From assembly GCA_009841115.1 (NCBI GenBank), contig VXML01000084.1, positions 38,297-102,296 of the forward strand: a stretch of DNA of 64,000 bases, given 5' to 3'. The notes under the pieces were generated by a model, which was not told the origin of the DNA, did no database searches, and worked only from the letters and a program-made list of their open reading frames with translations. Positions 52,162 to 60,831 of the stretch are shown piece by piece. The DNA is from Gemmatimonadota bacterium. Its GTDB lineage: Bacteria; Latescibacterota; UBA2968; UBA8231. The stretch's first letter is position 1. Every line of letters starts with the position of its first letter. Both the position numbers and the translations under genes were made by a program.

Positions 52162-54915
52162 ATGCAGCCGACTTTAATCGTCCGGGAAGCCTGCGAACAC
52201 AACCTGCGCGCCGTTTCCTTGGACCTGCCCCACGAATCCCTCGTGGCCGTCAGCGGCCCGTCTGGGTCGGGCAAGACTTCCCTCGTATTGGACACGATTT
52301 ACGCCGAGGCGCGGCGGCGCTTCTTAGCGGCACTGGACCAAGGCGGTGGCTGGCGCACATTGCGCGTGCCCAAGGTCGGCCGCATCGACGGCCTAGCCCC
52401 TGCCCTCGCGCTGGCCGGGGGGACTGGCCACCAGAGTCCGCGCGCCACAGTGGCGACCCTATCCGGCTTGTACGACCTGTTGCGCCTGCTCTTCGTCCGC
52501 GTCGGTCAGCCCGGCTGCCTCCACTGCGGCGGACGGGTGCAGACGCATCGCTTTGAGGAAGCAAACGAAGCGGCTGCGAGTATGCCAGAGGGCACTCGCC
52601 TAATGATTCTCGCGCCGCGTCGGCGGCGGGAGGACGAAACGCCCGAGCAAGTTCTCGCCGCGATTGATCGCGCCGGCTACCGCCATGTGCGCCTCGACGG
52701 ACAAGACCTGCTGCTGGAGGACATCGCGCCCGAACGCATCGCCCGCGCCCAACATCTGTCTGTGGTCGTCGATCGCCTCGTCGTCAAAAAAGGCATCGCG
52801 CGCCGCCTACAAGGGTCGCTGCAAGCGGCCTTGGAAGCGGGCGACGGCCAAGTGGTGCTTTCCACCCCAGACGCAGGCAGCGATCTGGTTTTTGCCGTGC
52901 GACCGGCGTGCTCGGCCTGTGGCGCACCCTTTCCGCCCTTAGAACCCGCGCTCTTTTCCTTCAATAGCACAGTCGGGGCCTGCGCAGCATGCCGGGGCCT
53001 AGGGGTACAGAGCGGCTTGAGCAGCGAGCAAATCTTCGCTGGTGGACAGGCTACACTCGAAGGGGCCTTGGGTCCCTTGTGGCACGACTTTGGGCACGGC
53101 GATTTGCGCGACCGCCTGCAAGCCTTTTGTCGGCGGCACCAAGTCGATCCCGAACAGCCCGTAGGCGACTGGCCGGACCAAGCGGCCGAACGGCTGTGGC
53201 ACGGACAGGGACGCCGATTCATCGGGCTAGCGCGCTGGCTAGAGCGCGTCAGTGCCAAAGCCGAAGGCGAGGAATTGGCTTGGCTGGAAGAACGCCTCGA
53301 CGACGCGCCGTGCCCTAGCTGCGATGGGGCGCGCTTGCGGCCCGAATCGCTCGCAGTGGAATTGGGCGGAGCGTCGATTGCCGAGGTCGGCGAGTGCGCA
53401 GTCGTCGCGGCGACTGAGTGGCTCAGCAACCTCGATTTTCCCGCAACTACAGCTCCCGTCGGAGAGGCCATCCGCAGCCAGATCAGCCGCCGCCTGAACC
53501 TATTGCAAGAGTTAGGACTAGAGTACCTGCGACTGAACCGCCGCGCCGACACCCTGTCGAGCGGAGAATTCCAGCGACTGCGCCTCGGGTCTGCCCTGTC
53601 GTCGGGCACCACGCAAATGCTCTACGTGCTCGACGAACCCAGCGCCGGTTTGCACGCACGCGACGCCGCCCAACTCCTAGACGCGCTCAGATCACTGCGC
53701 GACGCTGGGAACTCCGTGTTCCTAATAGAACACGACGCCGCGCTCTTGCGCGGGGCCGACTGGCTGGTCGATATGGGGCCGAGCGCGGGGACCGCCGGAG
53801 GGCAAGTCGTGGCCGAGGGCACGCCAAGTGAGGTAGCCGCAACCGAGTCTCTGACCGGACGCTATCTGCGCGGAGCGCTGCAATTGCCGCACACCCAAGC
53901 GCGCCAGCCACAGGGCTGGTTGATCCTATCCGGTGCCCGCGGCCACAACTTGCGCCAACTCGAAGTGAAGTGGCCGTTGGGAACTTTGACCTGCGTGACC
54001 GGGGTTTCCGGGTCGGGTAAAACCTCGCTGGTCAGCCACACCCTGCACCCGCTCTTGGCGGCCAAACTCCACGGCGCTCAGCGACGCCCCCTGCCCTATA
54101 ACACTTGCACTGGAATCGAGCAGGTAACGCGCGTCGTCGCGGTTGATCAGCGGCCCATCGGCCGCAGCGCACGCTCGAATGCGGCAACCTACACGGGGTT
54201 GCTAGCGCCGATTCGCCGCCTGTTTGCCGACCTGCCCGAAGCCCGTCTGCGGGGCTACCGACCCGGCCACTTCAGCTTCAACGCCCCAGAGGGAGCCTGC
54301 GACCTGTGCAAGGGCCGGGGAGTGCACAGCACGCGCCGGGGCGCATTCGACGATCTTGAAGTCGTCTGCCCCGCTTGCAGCGGACGGCGCTACCGCGCCG
54401 AGGTCTTGGACGTGCGCTTCCACCAGCACCACATCGCCGAAGTGCTAGAGTTGAGCGTGGCCGCAGCAAGCGAGCTTTTTGCGGCCGTGCCCCAAGTCGC
54501 GCAGCGTCTAGAGACCCTCGCGGAAGTGGGTTTGGGGTATTTGCACCTCGGCCAACCAGCGACCAGTTTTTCCGGCGGCGAAGCCCAGCGGGTTAAGCTG
54601 GCCGCCGAACTGGGTCGCTCGCGCCAAGATCACGCGCTCTACATCCTCGACGAGCCAACCTCGGGCCTGCACTTGGAGGACGTGCGCTTGCTGCTCGCGC
54701 TGTTGCAGCGCTTAGTTGACGAGGGCAATACCGTAGTAGTAGTTGAACATCACATCGAATTCATCGCGGCCGCCGACTGGGTCATCGACTTAGGGCCGGA
54801 AGGCGGGGAAGCTGGCGGGGCAATCACCGCTTGCGGTCGCCCCGAGGAAGTGGCCGACGCGGCCGGCTCCCACACGGGCGCGTACTTGCAGAAGTTGTTT
54901 GCCGCGCAAGGCTGA
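52162..54915 (+). CDS. UvrA-family excinuclease ATPase (diverged paralogue)
   Basis: The 917-residue protein has two ABC cassettes, with Walker A at 32-40 (GPSGSGKTS) and near 613 (GVSGSGKTS). The ABC signatures are LSSGEFQRLRLGSALSSG and FSGGEAQRVKLAAELGR. Zinc-binding Cys pairs (CSACGAP...CAACRGLG, CDLCKGRG...CPACSGRRY) match UvrA. It recognises DNA damage with UvrB. The N-terminal region is diverged from the usual UvrA1 wording (LVAVSGPSGSGKTSLVLDTIYAEARRRFLAALDQGGG in place of the canonical SAYARQF stretch), suggesting a second, UvrA2-like copy. A UvrB-binding-type domain is still present at about 130-245. Confidence 0.88.
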   Translation: MQPTLIVREACEHNLRAVSLDLPHESLVAVSGPSGSGKTSLVLDTIYAEARRRFLAALDQGGGWRTLRVPKVGRIDGLAPALALAGGTGHQSPRATVATLSGLYDLLRLLFVRVGQPGCLHCGGRVQTHRFEEANEAAASMPEGTRLMILAPRRRREDETPEQVLAAIDRAGYRHVRLDGQDLLLEDIAPERIARAQHLSVVVDRLVVKKGIARRLQGSLQAALEAGDGQVVLSTPDAGSDLVFAVRPACSACGAPFPPLEPALFSFNSTVGACAACRGLGVQSGLSSEQIFAGGQATLEGALGPLWHDFGHGDLRDRLQAFCRRHQVDPEQPVGDWPDQAAERLWHGQGRRFIGLARWLERVSAKAEGEELAWLEERLDDAPCPSCDGARLRPESLAVELGGASIAEVGECAVVAATEWLSNLDFPATTAPVGEAIRSQISRRLNLLQELGLEYLRLNRRADTLSSGEFQRLRLGSALSSGTTQMLYVLDEPSAGLHARDAAQLLDALRSLRDAGNSVFLIEHDAALLRGADWLVDMGPSAGTAGGQVVAEGTPSEVAATESLTGRYLRGALQLPHTQARQPQGWLILSGARGHNLRQLEVKWPLGTLTCVTGVSGSGKTSLVSHTLHPLLAAKLHGAQRRPLPYNTCTGIEQVTRVVAVDQRPIGRSARSNAATYTGLLAPIRRLFADLPEARLRGYRPGHFSFNAPEGACDLCKGRGVHSTRRGAFDDLEVVCPACSGRRYRAEVLDVRFHQHHIAEVLELSVAAASELFAAVPQVAQRLETLAEVGLGYLHLGQPATSFSGGEAQRVKLAAELGRSRQDHALYILDEPTSGLHLEDVRLLLALLQRLVDEGNTVVVVEHHIEFIAAADWVIDLGPEGGEAGGAITACGRPEEVADAAGSHTGAYLQKLFAAQG

Positions 54916-54934
54916 GCAATTGAGGAGATTTTCA

Positions 54935-56101
54935 TTGGACCTACAAAAAATACAAGCCTACATGCAGCAAGAAGGGATCGGCGCTTGGCTAGTGTACGAT
55001 TTTCGCGGCGGCAATCCGGTCTTGTGGCAGTTGTTGGGCCAGCGGCGGCAAACGACCCGGCGCGTCTTTCTCATCGTGCCAGCCGTGGGTGCCCCGCGTC
55101 TGCTCGGCTCAGCGGTCGAGCCGGAAGCCCTCGCCGGACTGGGCATAGAGATCGCCCATTACGCTAGCTGGAAACAGCTACATGTCCTGTTGCGCGATGC
55201 GGTGGATGGTCTGCCGCAGGTAGCCATGGAATACTGGCCCGGAGGAGCGCTGCCCACGGTGTCTTGGGTCGATGGCGGCACCTTAGAGTTGGTGCGCTCC
55301 CTCGGCCCCGAGGTGGTGTCTTCGGCCGATCTGTGCCAAGTCGCCTTGGCCACCTGGAGCGCGGACGCGCTCGCCTCGCACCGCGACGCCTGCCGCCAAG
55401 TCGCCGAAGTCAAAGACGCGGCCTTTGAGCACATACGCAGCCGCCTCCACACCGGCCTCACCGAGTTCGACGTCCAATCGTTCATCGTCGCCGAACTAGA
55501 GCAGCGCGGCCTCGACAGCGGGCATCCGCCGATCGTCGGCGTCAATGGCAACAGCGGCAATCCTCACTACGAGCCGCGCGCGGACACAGCCGCCCCCATT
55601 GAGCCGGGCGCTTGGATTCTCATCGACCTGTGGGCGCGCCACCCCGGCGAGCAGCACGTGTTCGGCGACATGACTTGGGTCGCCTTTGCCGGCCCGCACG
55701 TGCCCGCAGCTCACGCCGAGGTCTTTGCCGCAGTGCGCGAAGCGCGCGATCAAGTGCTGGCGCGGCTCGACGCCGCGTGGCGCGCCGACGAAGTACTGCA
55801 GGGCTGGCAACTCGACCAAGTGGCGCGCCAAGTCCTGACAACGCTCGGCTTGGGTGAGCAGTTCGTCCACCGCACGGGGCACAGCCTTGGCCCAGGGCCG
55901 AGCATCCACGCACTAGGCGTAAACCTCGACGACTTGGAGACCCACGACGCGCGGTCGATTCTACCGGGCACGGGCTTTTCCGTCGAGCCGGGCGCGTACC
56001 TGCCGGAGTTCGGCGTGCGGCTCGAAGTCAATGTGTACGTAGATCCAGAGACCGGACCAGAAGTTACAACCCCCATCCAAAACGAAGTCGTCTTACTTTG
56101 A
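54935..56101 (+). CDS. M24-family Xaa-Pro aminopeptidase-like protein
   Basis: The 388-residue protein has a creatinase-like N-domain (IQAYMQQEGIGAWLVYDFRGGNP) and a pita-bread domain with metal ligands. These are IEPGAWILIDLWARHPG (Asp), VFGDMTWVAF (Asp), HRTGHSLGPGPSIHALG (His), LPGTGFSVEPGAYLPEFGVRLEVNVYV (two Glu). It should cleave X-Pro bonds or act on small modified peptides. TTG 54935 has GAGGAGA at 54921-54927 and is preferred over the in-frame ATG 54899 inside uvrA. Its TGA overlaps the TTG start of queC (TTGA). Confidence 0.88.
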   Translation: MDLQKIQAYMQQEGIGAWLVYDFRGGNPVLWQLLGQRRQTTRRVFLIVPAVGAPRLLGSAVEPEALAGLGIEIAHYASWKQLHVLLRDAVDGLPQVAMEYWPGGALPTVSWVDGGTLELVRSLGPEVVSSADLCQVALATWSADALASHRDACRQVAEVKDAAFEHIRSRLHTGLTEFDVQSFIVAELEQRGLDSGHPPIVGVNGNSGNPHYEPRADTAAPIEPGAWILIDLWARHPGEQHVFGDMTWVAFAGPHVPAAHAEVFAAVREARDQVLARLDAAWRADEVLQGWQLDQVARQVLTTLGLGEQFVHRTGHSLGPGPSIHALGVNLDDLETHDARSILPGTGFSVEPGAYLPEFGVRLEVNVYVDPETGPEVTTPIQNEVVLL

Positions 56102-56760
56102 GCCTCGCAATCGTCCTCGTCAGCGGTGGACTCGACTCCTGCGTCACCGCCACCATTGCCGCCCGCCGCGGCCCCTTGGCCTTCCTCCACCTGCGCTATC
56201 GCCAGCGCACCGAAGAACGCGAATTCGCGGCATTCTCCGCCCTCGCGGATCATTTCCAAGTGGAGACCCGCCTCGTGGTGGACGTCGATTACATGCGCCA
56301 AATCGGCAGCTCCAGCTTGGTCGATGCGACTCAACCCATTCCCGAAGACGAGGACACGGATTGTCTACCCACGACCTACGTCCCCTTCCGCAACGCCAAC
56401 CTACTCGGCGTTGCCGTAGCTTGGGCCGAGGTCATTGGCGCGACCGACATCTACATCGGTGCCCACGAAGCCGAGAGCCACTACCCGGACTGCCGACGAG
56501 AGTTTTTCTCCGCCTACGAGCGCATGGTCGCCGCTGGTACTGGCCCACAAACCCAAATCCACATCCAGACCCCACTCATAGACTGGGACAAAGCCGCCAT
56601 CGTCCGCTGCGGCCTCGCGCTAGCAGCCCCTCTGCACCTGACTTGGTCCTGCTATCAGCACGAAGAGCTCGCCTGTGGCCACTGCGAGAGTTGCCGCATG
56701 CGCTTGGCGGGCTTTCGCCGTGCCGGTGCCAGCGACCCCTTGCCTTATGCCAGTGATTAG
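56098..56760 (+). CDS. queC: QueC: 7-cyano-7-deazaguanine (preQ0) synthase
   Basis: The 220-residue ATP-dependent ligase makes preQ0 for queuosine. The PP-loop is VLVSGGLDSCV (residues 6-16). YVPFRNANLLGVAVAWAEVIGATDIYIGAHEAESHYPDCRREFF and the zinc-binding WSCYQ...CGHCESCRMRLAGF near the C-terminus complete the family pattern. The start TTG 56098 overlaps the preceding stop, so translation is coupled with the M24 peptidase. queD, queE and queF are not in the window. DNA 7-deazaguanine modification genes are also absent, so a tRNA role is the default. Confidence 0.95.
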   Translation: MSLAIVLVSGGLDSCVTATIAARRGPLAFLHLRYRQRTEEREFAAFSALADHFQVETRLVVDVDYMRQIGSSSLVDATQPIPEDEDTDCLPTTYVPFRNANLLGVAVAWAEVIGATDIYIGAHEAESHYPDCRREFFSAYERMVAAGTGPQTQIHIQTPLIDWDKAAIVRCGLALAAPLHLTWSCYQHEELACGHCESCRMRLAGFRRAGASDPLPYASD

Positions 56761-56838
56761 TGGCCAGTGGTCAGTGGCCAGTTCCCAACTCTCCACTCTC
56801 CACTCTCCACTCTCCACTCTCCACTCACTACTCACCAA
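56757..56838 (+). repeat. low-complexity repeat: GTGGCCAGTGG words and a CTCCACT heptamer array
   Basis: Alternating AGTGGCCAGTGGTCAGTGG words (56757-56782) run into about five head-to-tail copies of CTCCACT (from about 56790 to 56826). The array starts at the queC stop and ends just before the ribosome site AAGGAGCT of the next gene. The first words are shared with 30690-30767. Confidence 0.75.
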
Positions 56839-56849
56839 GGAGCTAACCC

Positions 56850-58433
56850 ATGCTAATCGGCTACGTCAGCGACGAACGCTACATCGCCCTGCACGACGTG
56901 CAGTTCGAAATCGCCAACGAAAACCTGCACGTCGAAACCCGCTCGCGAGCCACCGGCGAGATCTTCGCCGACATCCCTCCCGGACCCTACACCGTGACCT
57001 TGCAAAAAGACGGCTTCGGCCCCAAGCGCGGGCAGATCAACATCCACCCCGAGCGGCCGCATCACTTCCGCTTGCTCTCGCATCAGTTACTCGGCTACGC
57101 CTGGCCCAAGTGGGTCCAATCGGGCGAGCAATCCGAGTTCCGCGTCCACGCGCTCGAAGCCTACCGCCTCGATTTGTGGCGCTACGGCTGGGAAAAAGAA
57201 CACATTTGCCCGCTGGGCTGGTTCGACGAGCACGGGCCGCGCGCCACCATGCAGATCACCCCAGACGGCGACTACACCCAGACCGGGGTAATGTGGAACA
57301 AGTTTGGCTACACCAGCCCCTCCCACAAACAGTTCGTCACCGCGCCAGAGCGCTCTGGCCTCTACTACTTCCACGCCAAAGGCGAGTCCGGCGCGTTCTT
57401 CTCCTTTCCCTGGATCGTCGCCCCAGCCGCCCCCAGCGCGGACATCGCGGTCCTCGCCGCCAACATCAACTGGAATGCGTACAACAACTTCGGCGGGCGC
57501 TCCAACTACATCCATCCCGACTGCTTTCCGCCCACGCCGACGATCAATGCCCGCTTAGAACTCAAGCGCTACACCGACCCCGAGCACATCAACTACGACG
57601 CCGAGGACTATGCTCCCCTCTCCTTCGACCGGCCCGAGCCGATCAACCACATTCCCGAGCACATCGAGATCACCGACCCCATCGCGGGACGCGCGGCCTG
57701 CCATGTCGCCCCAGCCGAGTGGCGCTTCCTCGGCTGGCTAGAGCGCGAGGGTTATGCTTACGACCTGTACGCCGAGACCCAATTTCACTTTGACCAACTC
57801 GACCTCGACCAATACAAAATCCTCATCACCACCACCCACCCCGAGTACTGGTCGCGCAAGATGTACTACGACGTCAAGGCATGGGTGCGCGAGCGCGGCG
57901 GCAAATTCATGTACTTAGGCGGCAACGGCCTCAACTGCGAGGTGGAGATGCTCGACGAGCAGACGATGAAGGTCAAAAACGGCGACGGGCGCGTCCAGCG
58001 AGCCGAGGGCCACGAGAGCCGCTTTCACCAGTACAACGAGTCTGAGGCCAACCTGCTCGGCGTGGTCTTTACCCATCCGGGCATTATGACGGCCGCACCG
58101 TACCAAGTCCTCGCCGCCGACCACTGGATTTTTGCCAACACAGGCGTCAAAAACGGCGATTCCTTCGGCGAGGCCAGCCTACACGAGCGGATCCCCGGCG
58201 GTGCCTCCGGCCACGAGACCGACAAGACCTCACCCTTTTCGCCCCCCGGCACCGAAATCGTCGCTCGCGGCCTCAACCCCGACCAAGGCGGCGCGGAAAT
58301 CGTCCACTACGAGACGGCCAGCGGCGGCGCAGTTTTTTCCGTCGGCTCCATCACCTATCCGGCCTCAATTCTCGTAGATGAGACCGTCTCGCGCATTACC
58401 GCAAACGTCATCGAGCGCTTTGTCGCGGCATAG
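56850..58433 (+). CDS. N,N-dimethylformamidase large-subunit-like protein
   Basis: The 527-residue protein resembles the beta (large) subunit of dimethylformamidase, an iron amidohydrolase family. Recognisable stretches are GLYYFHAKGESGAFFSFPWIVAP, DIAVLAANINWNAYNNFGGRSNYIHPD (the NAYNxxGG motif), FLGWLEREGYAYDLYAETQFH, ILITTTHPEYWSRKMYYDVKAWVRERGGKFMYLGGNG and GGAVFSVGSITYPAS. No small subunit is found nearby. AAGGAG at 56838-56843 supports ATG 56850. The N-terminal 80 residues are beta-rich (PPGPYTVTLQKDGFG, a carboxypeptidase-regulatory-like pattern) and unlike the classical enzyme. The real substrate is unknown. Confidence 0.78.
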   Translation: MLIGYVSDERYIALHDVQFEIANENLHVETRSRATGEIFADIPPGPYTVTLQKDGFGPKRGQINIHPERPHHFRLLSHQLLGYAWPKWVQSGEQSEFRVHALEAYRLDLWRYGWEKEHICPLGWFDEHGPRATMQITPDGDYTQTGVMWNKFGYTSPSHKQFVTAPERSGLYYFHAKGESGAFFSFPWIVAPAAPSADIAVLAANINWNAYNNFGGRSNYIHPDCFPPTPTINARLELKRYTDPEHINYDAEDYAPLSFDRPEPINHIPEHIEITDPIAGRAACHVAPAEWRFLGWLEREGYAYDLYAETQFHFDQLDLDQYKILITTTHPEYWSRKMYYDVKAWVRERGGKFMYLGGNGLNCEVEMLDEQTMKVKNGDGRVQRAEGHESRFHQYNESEANLLGVVFTHPGIMTAAPYQVLAADHWIFANTGVKNGDSFGEASLHERIPGGASGHETDKTSPFSPPGTEIVARGLNPDQGGAEIVHYETASGGAVFSVGSITYPASILVDETVSRITANVIERFVAA

Positions 58434-58463
58434 CCAAAGCACCCGTTTGGTTTTATTCTAAAT

Positions 58464-58533
58464 GATTTAACCAACCGGATGTTTTGACCAACCGGATCGG
58501 ATGTTTTAACCAACCGGATGTTTTGACCAACCG
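58464..58533 (+). repeat. direct repeats of CCAACCGGAT with TTTTGA/TTTTAA spacers
   Basis: CCAACCGGAT occurs at 58471-58480, 58488-58497 and 58510-58519, with a truncated fourth copy CCAACCG at 58527-58533, at steps of 17, 22 and 17 bases. The array abuts the palindrome that follows. It is too irregular for CRISPR. Confidence 0.8.
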
Positions 58534-58561
58534 TAGGGGCAGGTTTCAAACCTGCCCCTAC
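58533..58561. repeat. 29-bp palindrome, sister of 7884-7913
   Basis: GTAGGGGCAGGTTT and its exact reverse complement AAACCTGCCCCTAC flank a single central C. It lies 20 bases before the hsdM start, at the left boundary of the restriction-modification island. Confidence 0.8.
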
Positions 58562-58580
58562 AAGGAATCCCGACGACGAA

Positions 58581-60572
58581 ATGACGACAACCAACACCGA
58601 CCTAAATTGGATCGCCAACTACATCTGGGGCATCGCCGACGACGTCCTACGCGATCTGTACGTACGAGGCAAGTACCGCGACGTGATCCTGCCGATGACC
58701 GTGCTGCGCCGGCTCGACGCAGTGCTAGAGGACAGCAAACAGGCGGTACTGGACATGAAAACCACCCTCGACAACGCCGGCGTCATCGAGCAGGATCCAA
58801 CCCTGCGGCAGATCGCCGACCAAGCCTTCTACAACACCTCAAAGTTCACCCTCAGCGACCTACGCGCCCGCGCCAATCGCCAGCAACTCGAAGCCGACTT
58901 CCGGGCTTGGCTCGACGGGTTCTCGCCCAACGTCCAAGACATCCTCGAAAACTTCGAATTTCGCAACCAGGTCTCGCGGCTTTCTAGGGCCGACGCCCTC
59001 GGCACGCTGATCGAGAAGCTGACCTCCCCCGACATCAACCTGAGCCCAGCCCCAGTTCACTACGCCGACGGCAAGGTCAGGCATCTCGGCCTCGACAACC
59101 ACGGCATGGGCACGATCTTCGAGGAACTGATCCGGCGCTTCAACGAGGAAAACAACGAGGAGGCGGGCGAACACTGGACCCCGCGCGACGCCGTAACCCT
59201 GATGGCGAAGCTGGTTTTCCTACCTGTCGCCGACCAGATCAAGTCCGGCACCTACCTGATCTACGACGGAGCCTGCGGCACCGGCGGCATGCTGACCGTG
59301 GCCGAGGACGTGCTTCAGCAACTCGCCGCCGACCACGGCAAGGAAGTCTCCACCCACCTATACGGCCAAGAGATCAACGCCGAGACCTACGCCATCTGCA
59401 AGGCCGACCTACTGCTGAAGGGTGAAGGAGACGCCGCCGACAACATCGTGGGCGGCCCAGAGCACTCCACCCTGGCCAACGACGCCTTCCCGTCCCGCGA
59501 GTTCGACTTCATGCTCTCCAATCCGCCCTACGGCAAGAGTTGGAAGACCGACTTGGAGCGCATGGGCGGCAAGCGCGACATGCGCGACCCGCGCTTCGTA
59601 ATCGAGCACGACGGCGATCCCGAGTATTCCCTAGTCACCCGTTCCAGCGACGGCCAAATGCTCTTTCTCGCCAACAAGCTCTCCAAGATGAAGCCGGGCG
59701 GCAGCCGCATCGCCGAGGTACACAACGGCAGTTCCCTGTTCACCGGCGACGCCGGCCAAGGCGAGAGCAACATCCGCCGCTGGATCATCGAGAACGACTG
59801 GCTGGAGGCGATCGTCGCCCTGCCGCTCAACATGTTCTACAACACCGGCATCGCCACCTACGTCTGGGTGCTCACTAACCGCAAGCCGGATCATCGCCAA
59901 GGCAAGGTGCAGTTGATCGACGCCACCGAGTGGCACCGGCCGCTGCGCAAAAACCTGGGCAAGAAAAACTGCGAGCTCGGCGAGGCGGACATCCAGCGCA
60001 TCTGCGACACCTTCCTCGCCTTTGAGGAGAGCGAGCAGAGCAAGATCTTCGACAATGCCGCCTTCGGCTACTATAAGGTGACGGTCGAACGACCGTTACG
60101 GCTCGAAGGAACCGACCCCAACCGCGCCTACAAGGCCGCCGAGATCAAGAAGCTGAAGGAGGACTGCGAGCGCAGCGAAACCGCGCCGCCCGTCATCAAG
60201 AAAATCCACAAGCGAGGCACAGAGACCGACCCGTTGCGCGGCCGGTTCGAGGCTACTGTCAATGGCAGGCCCGCCGTGGTTGAGTACGAACCGGACACTG
60301 ACCTGCGCGACACCGAGCAGATTCCGCTGCAAGAGGAAGGCGGCATTGAAGCGTTCCTGCAGCGCGAGGTCCTGCCCTATGCCGCTGACGCCTGGTACCA
60401 ACCAGACAGCGTGAGAATCGGCTACGAGATCAGCTTCACCCGATATTTCTACAAGCCCCAGCCGATGCGGACGCTGGAGGAGATTCGGGCGGATATTATA
60501 GCTTTGGAAAAAGAAACGGAAGGGTTGCTCGGGGAGATCGTCGGAGCTCAGCCGCACACACGGGGCACTTGA
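58581..60572 (+). CDS. hsdM: HsdM: Type I restriction-modification DNA methyltransferase subunit
   Basis: The 663-residue N6-adenine methyltransferase has an N-terminal helical domain (LNWIANYIWGIADDVLRD, DVILPMTVLRRLDAVLED) and the SAM motif YDGACGTGGMLTVAEDVL near residue 230. The catalytic NPPY is at 314-317 in FDFMLSNPPYGKSW, followed by RRWIIENDWLEAIVALPLNMFYNTGIATYVW. A C-terminal extension (about 480-663) is longer than in classical HsdM but common in this subfamily. It should form M2S with the HsdS at 61402 and methylate the bipartite site. The restriction subunit HsdR is not within the window and is expected further right. Confidence 0.95.
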   Translation: MTTTNTDLNWIANYIWGIADDVLRDLYVRGKYRDVILPMTVLRRLDAVLEDSKQAVLDMKTTLDNAGVIEQDPTLRQIADQAFYNTSKFTLSDLRARANRQQLEADFRAWLDGFSPNVQDILENFEFRNQVSRLSRADALGTLIEKLTSPDINLSPAPVHYADGKVRHLGLDNHGMGTIFEELIRRFNEENNEEAGEHWTPRDAVTLMAKLVFLPVADQIKSGTYLIYDGACGTGGMLTVAEDVLQQLAADHGKEVSTHLYGQEINAETYAICKADLLLKGEGDAADNIVGGPEHSTLANDAFPSREFDFMLSNPPYGKSWKTDLERMGGKRDMRDPRFVIEHDGDPEYSLVTRSSDGQMLFLANKLSKMKPGGSRIAEVHNGSSLFTGDAGQGESNIRRWIIENDWLEAIVALPLNMFYNTGIATYVWVLTNRKPDHRQGKVQLIDATEWHRPLRKNLGKKNCELGEADIQRICDTFLAFEESEQSKIFDNAAFGYYKVTVERPLRLEGTDPNRAYKAAEIKKLKEDCERSETAPPVIKKIHKRGTETDPLRGRFEATVNGRPAVVEYEPDTDLRDTEQIPLQEEGGIEAFLQREVLPYAADAWYQPDSVRIGYEISFTRYFYKPQPMRTLEEIRADIIALEKETEGLLGEIVGAQPHTRGT

Positions 60573-60598
60573 CCTTCGAACCCCAGAGGAAATTGTCC

Positions 60599-60814
60599 AT
60601 GACCGAAGCCCCTCGCGCCAAAAAGAAATTCGACTGCGTCAAGTTCATGCGCGAAGCCCGCGCCCGAATTACCGCCGAAACCGCCAACATGACTATTGAC
60701 GAACGGATAGAGTGGTTTAATTCCAAGCGGTATTCCGACCCCGCGCTGGAAGAATTGGCCGCGCGAATGCGCCAATCAACGCAGGCCAAGCCAACAGATA
60801 GTCGCGACGACTGA
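60599..60814 (+). CDS. small hypothetical protein in the RM island
   Basis: The 71-residue protein is charged: FDCVKFMREARARITAETANMTIDERIEWFNSKRYSDPALEELAARMRQ. The MREARARITAE and MTIDERIEWF helices resemble small antitoxin-like proteins often encoded next to nucleases. ATG 60599 follows AGAGGAAA. It lies 26 bases after hsdM and 17 before the DUF433 gene. No toxin partner directly follows. Function unknown. Confidence 0.6.
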   Translation: MTEAPRAKKKFDCVKFMREARARITAETANMTIDERIEWFNSKRYSDPALEELAARMRQSTQAKPTDSRDD

Positions 60815-60831
60815 GCCAAGAGGGAATGGAA

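Noticed and set aside
52677..53612. 311-residue open frame on the minus strand
   Set aside because: It is antisense to uvrA, with Ser/Arg-rich low-information sequence.
56098..56760. QueC as part of a DNA 7-deazaguanine (Dpd) modification system
   Set aside because: No DpdA-like transglycosylase or other dpd gene is present; queC is coupled to a peptidase gene and its default role is tRNA queuosine.
56675..57793. 372-residue open frame on the plus strand
   Set aside because: It is an Arg/Pro-rich shifted reading of the dimethylformamidase-like gene that also runs through the heptamer repeat.
58464..58533. possible CRISPR array
   Set aside because: The unit is only 10 bases, spacing is 7-12 bases, and there are no unique spacers or cas genes.
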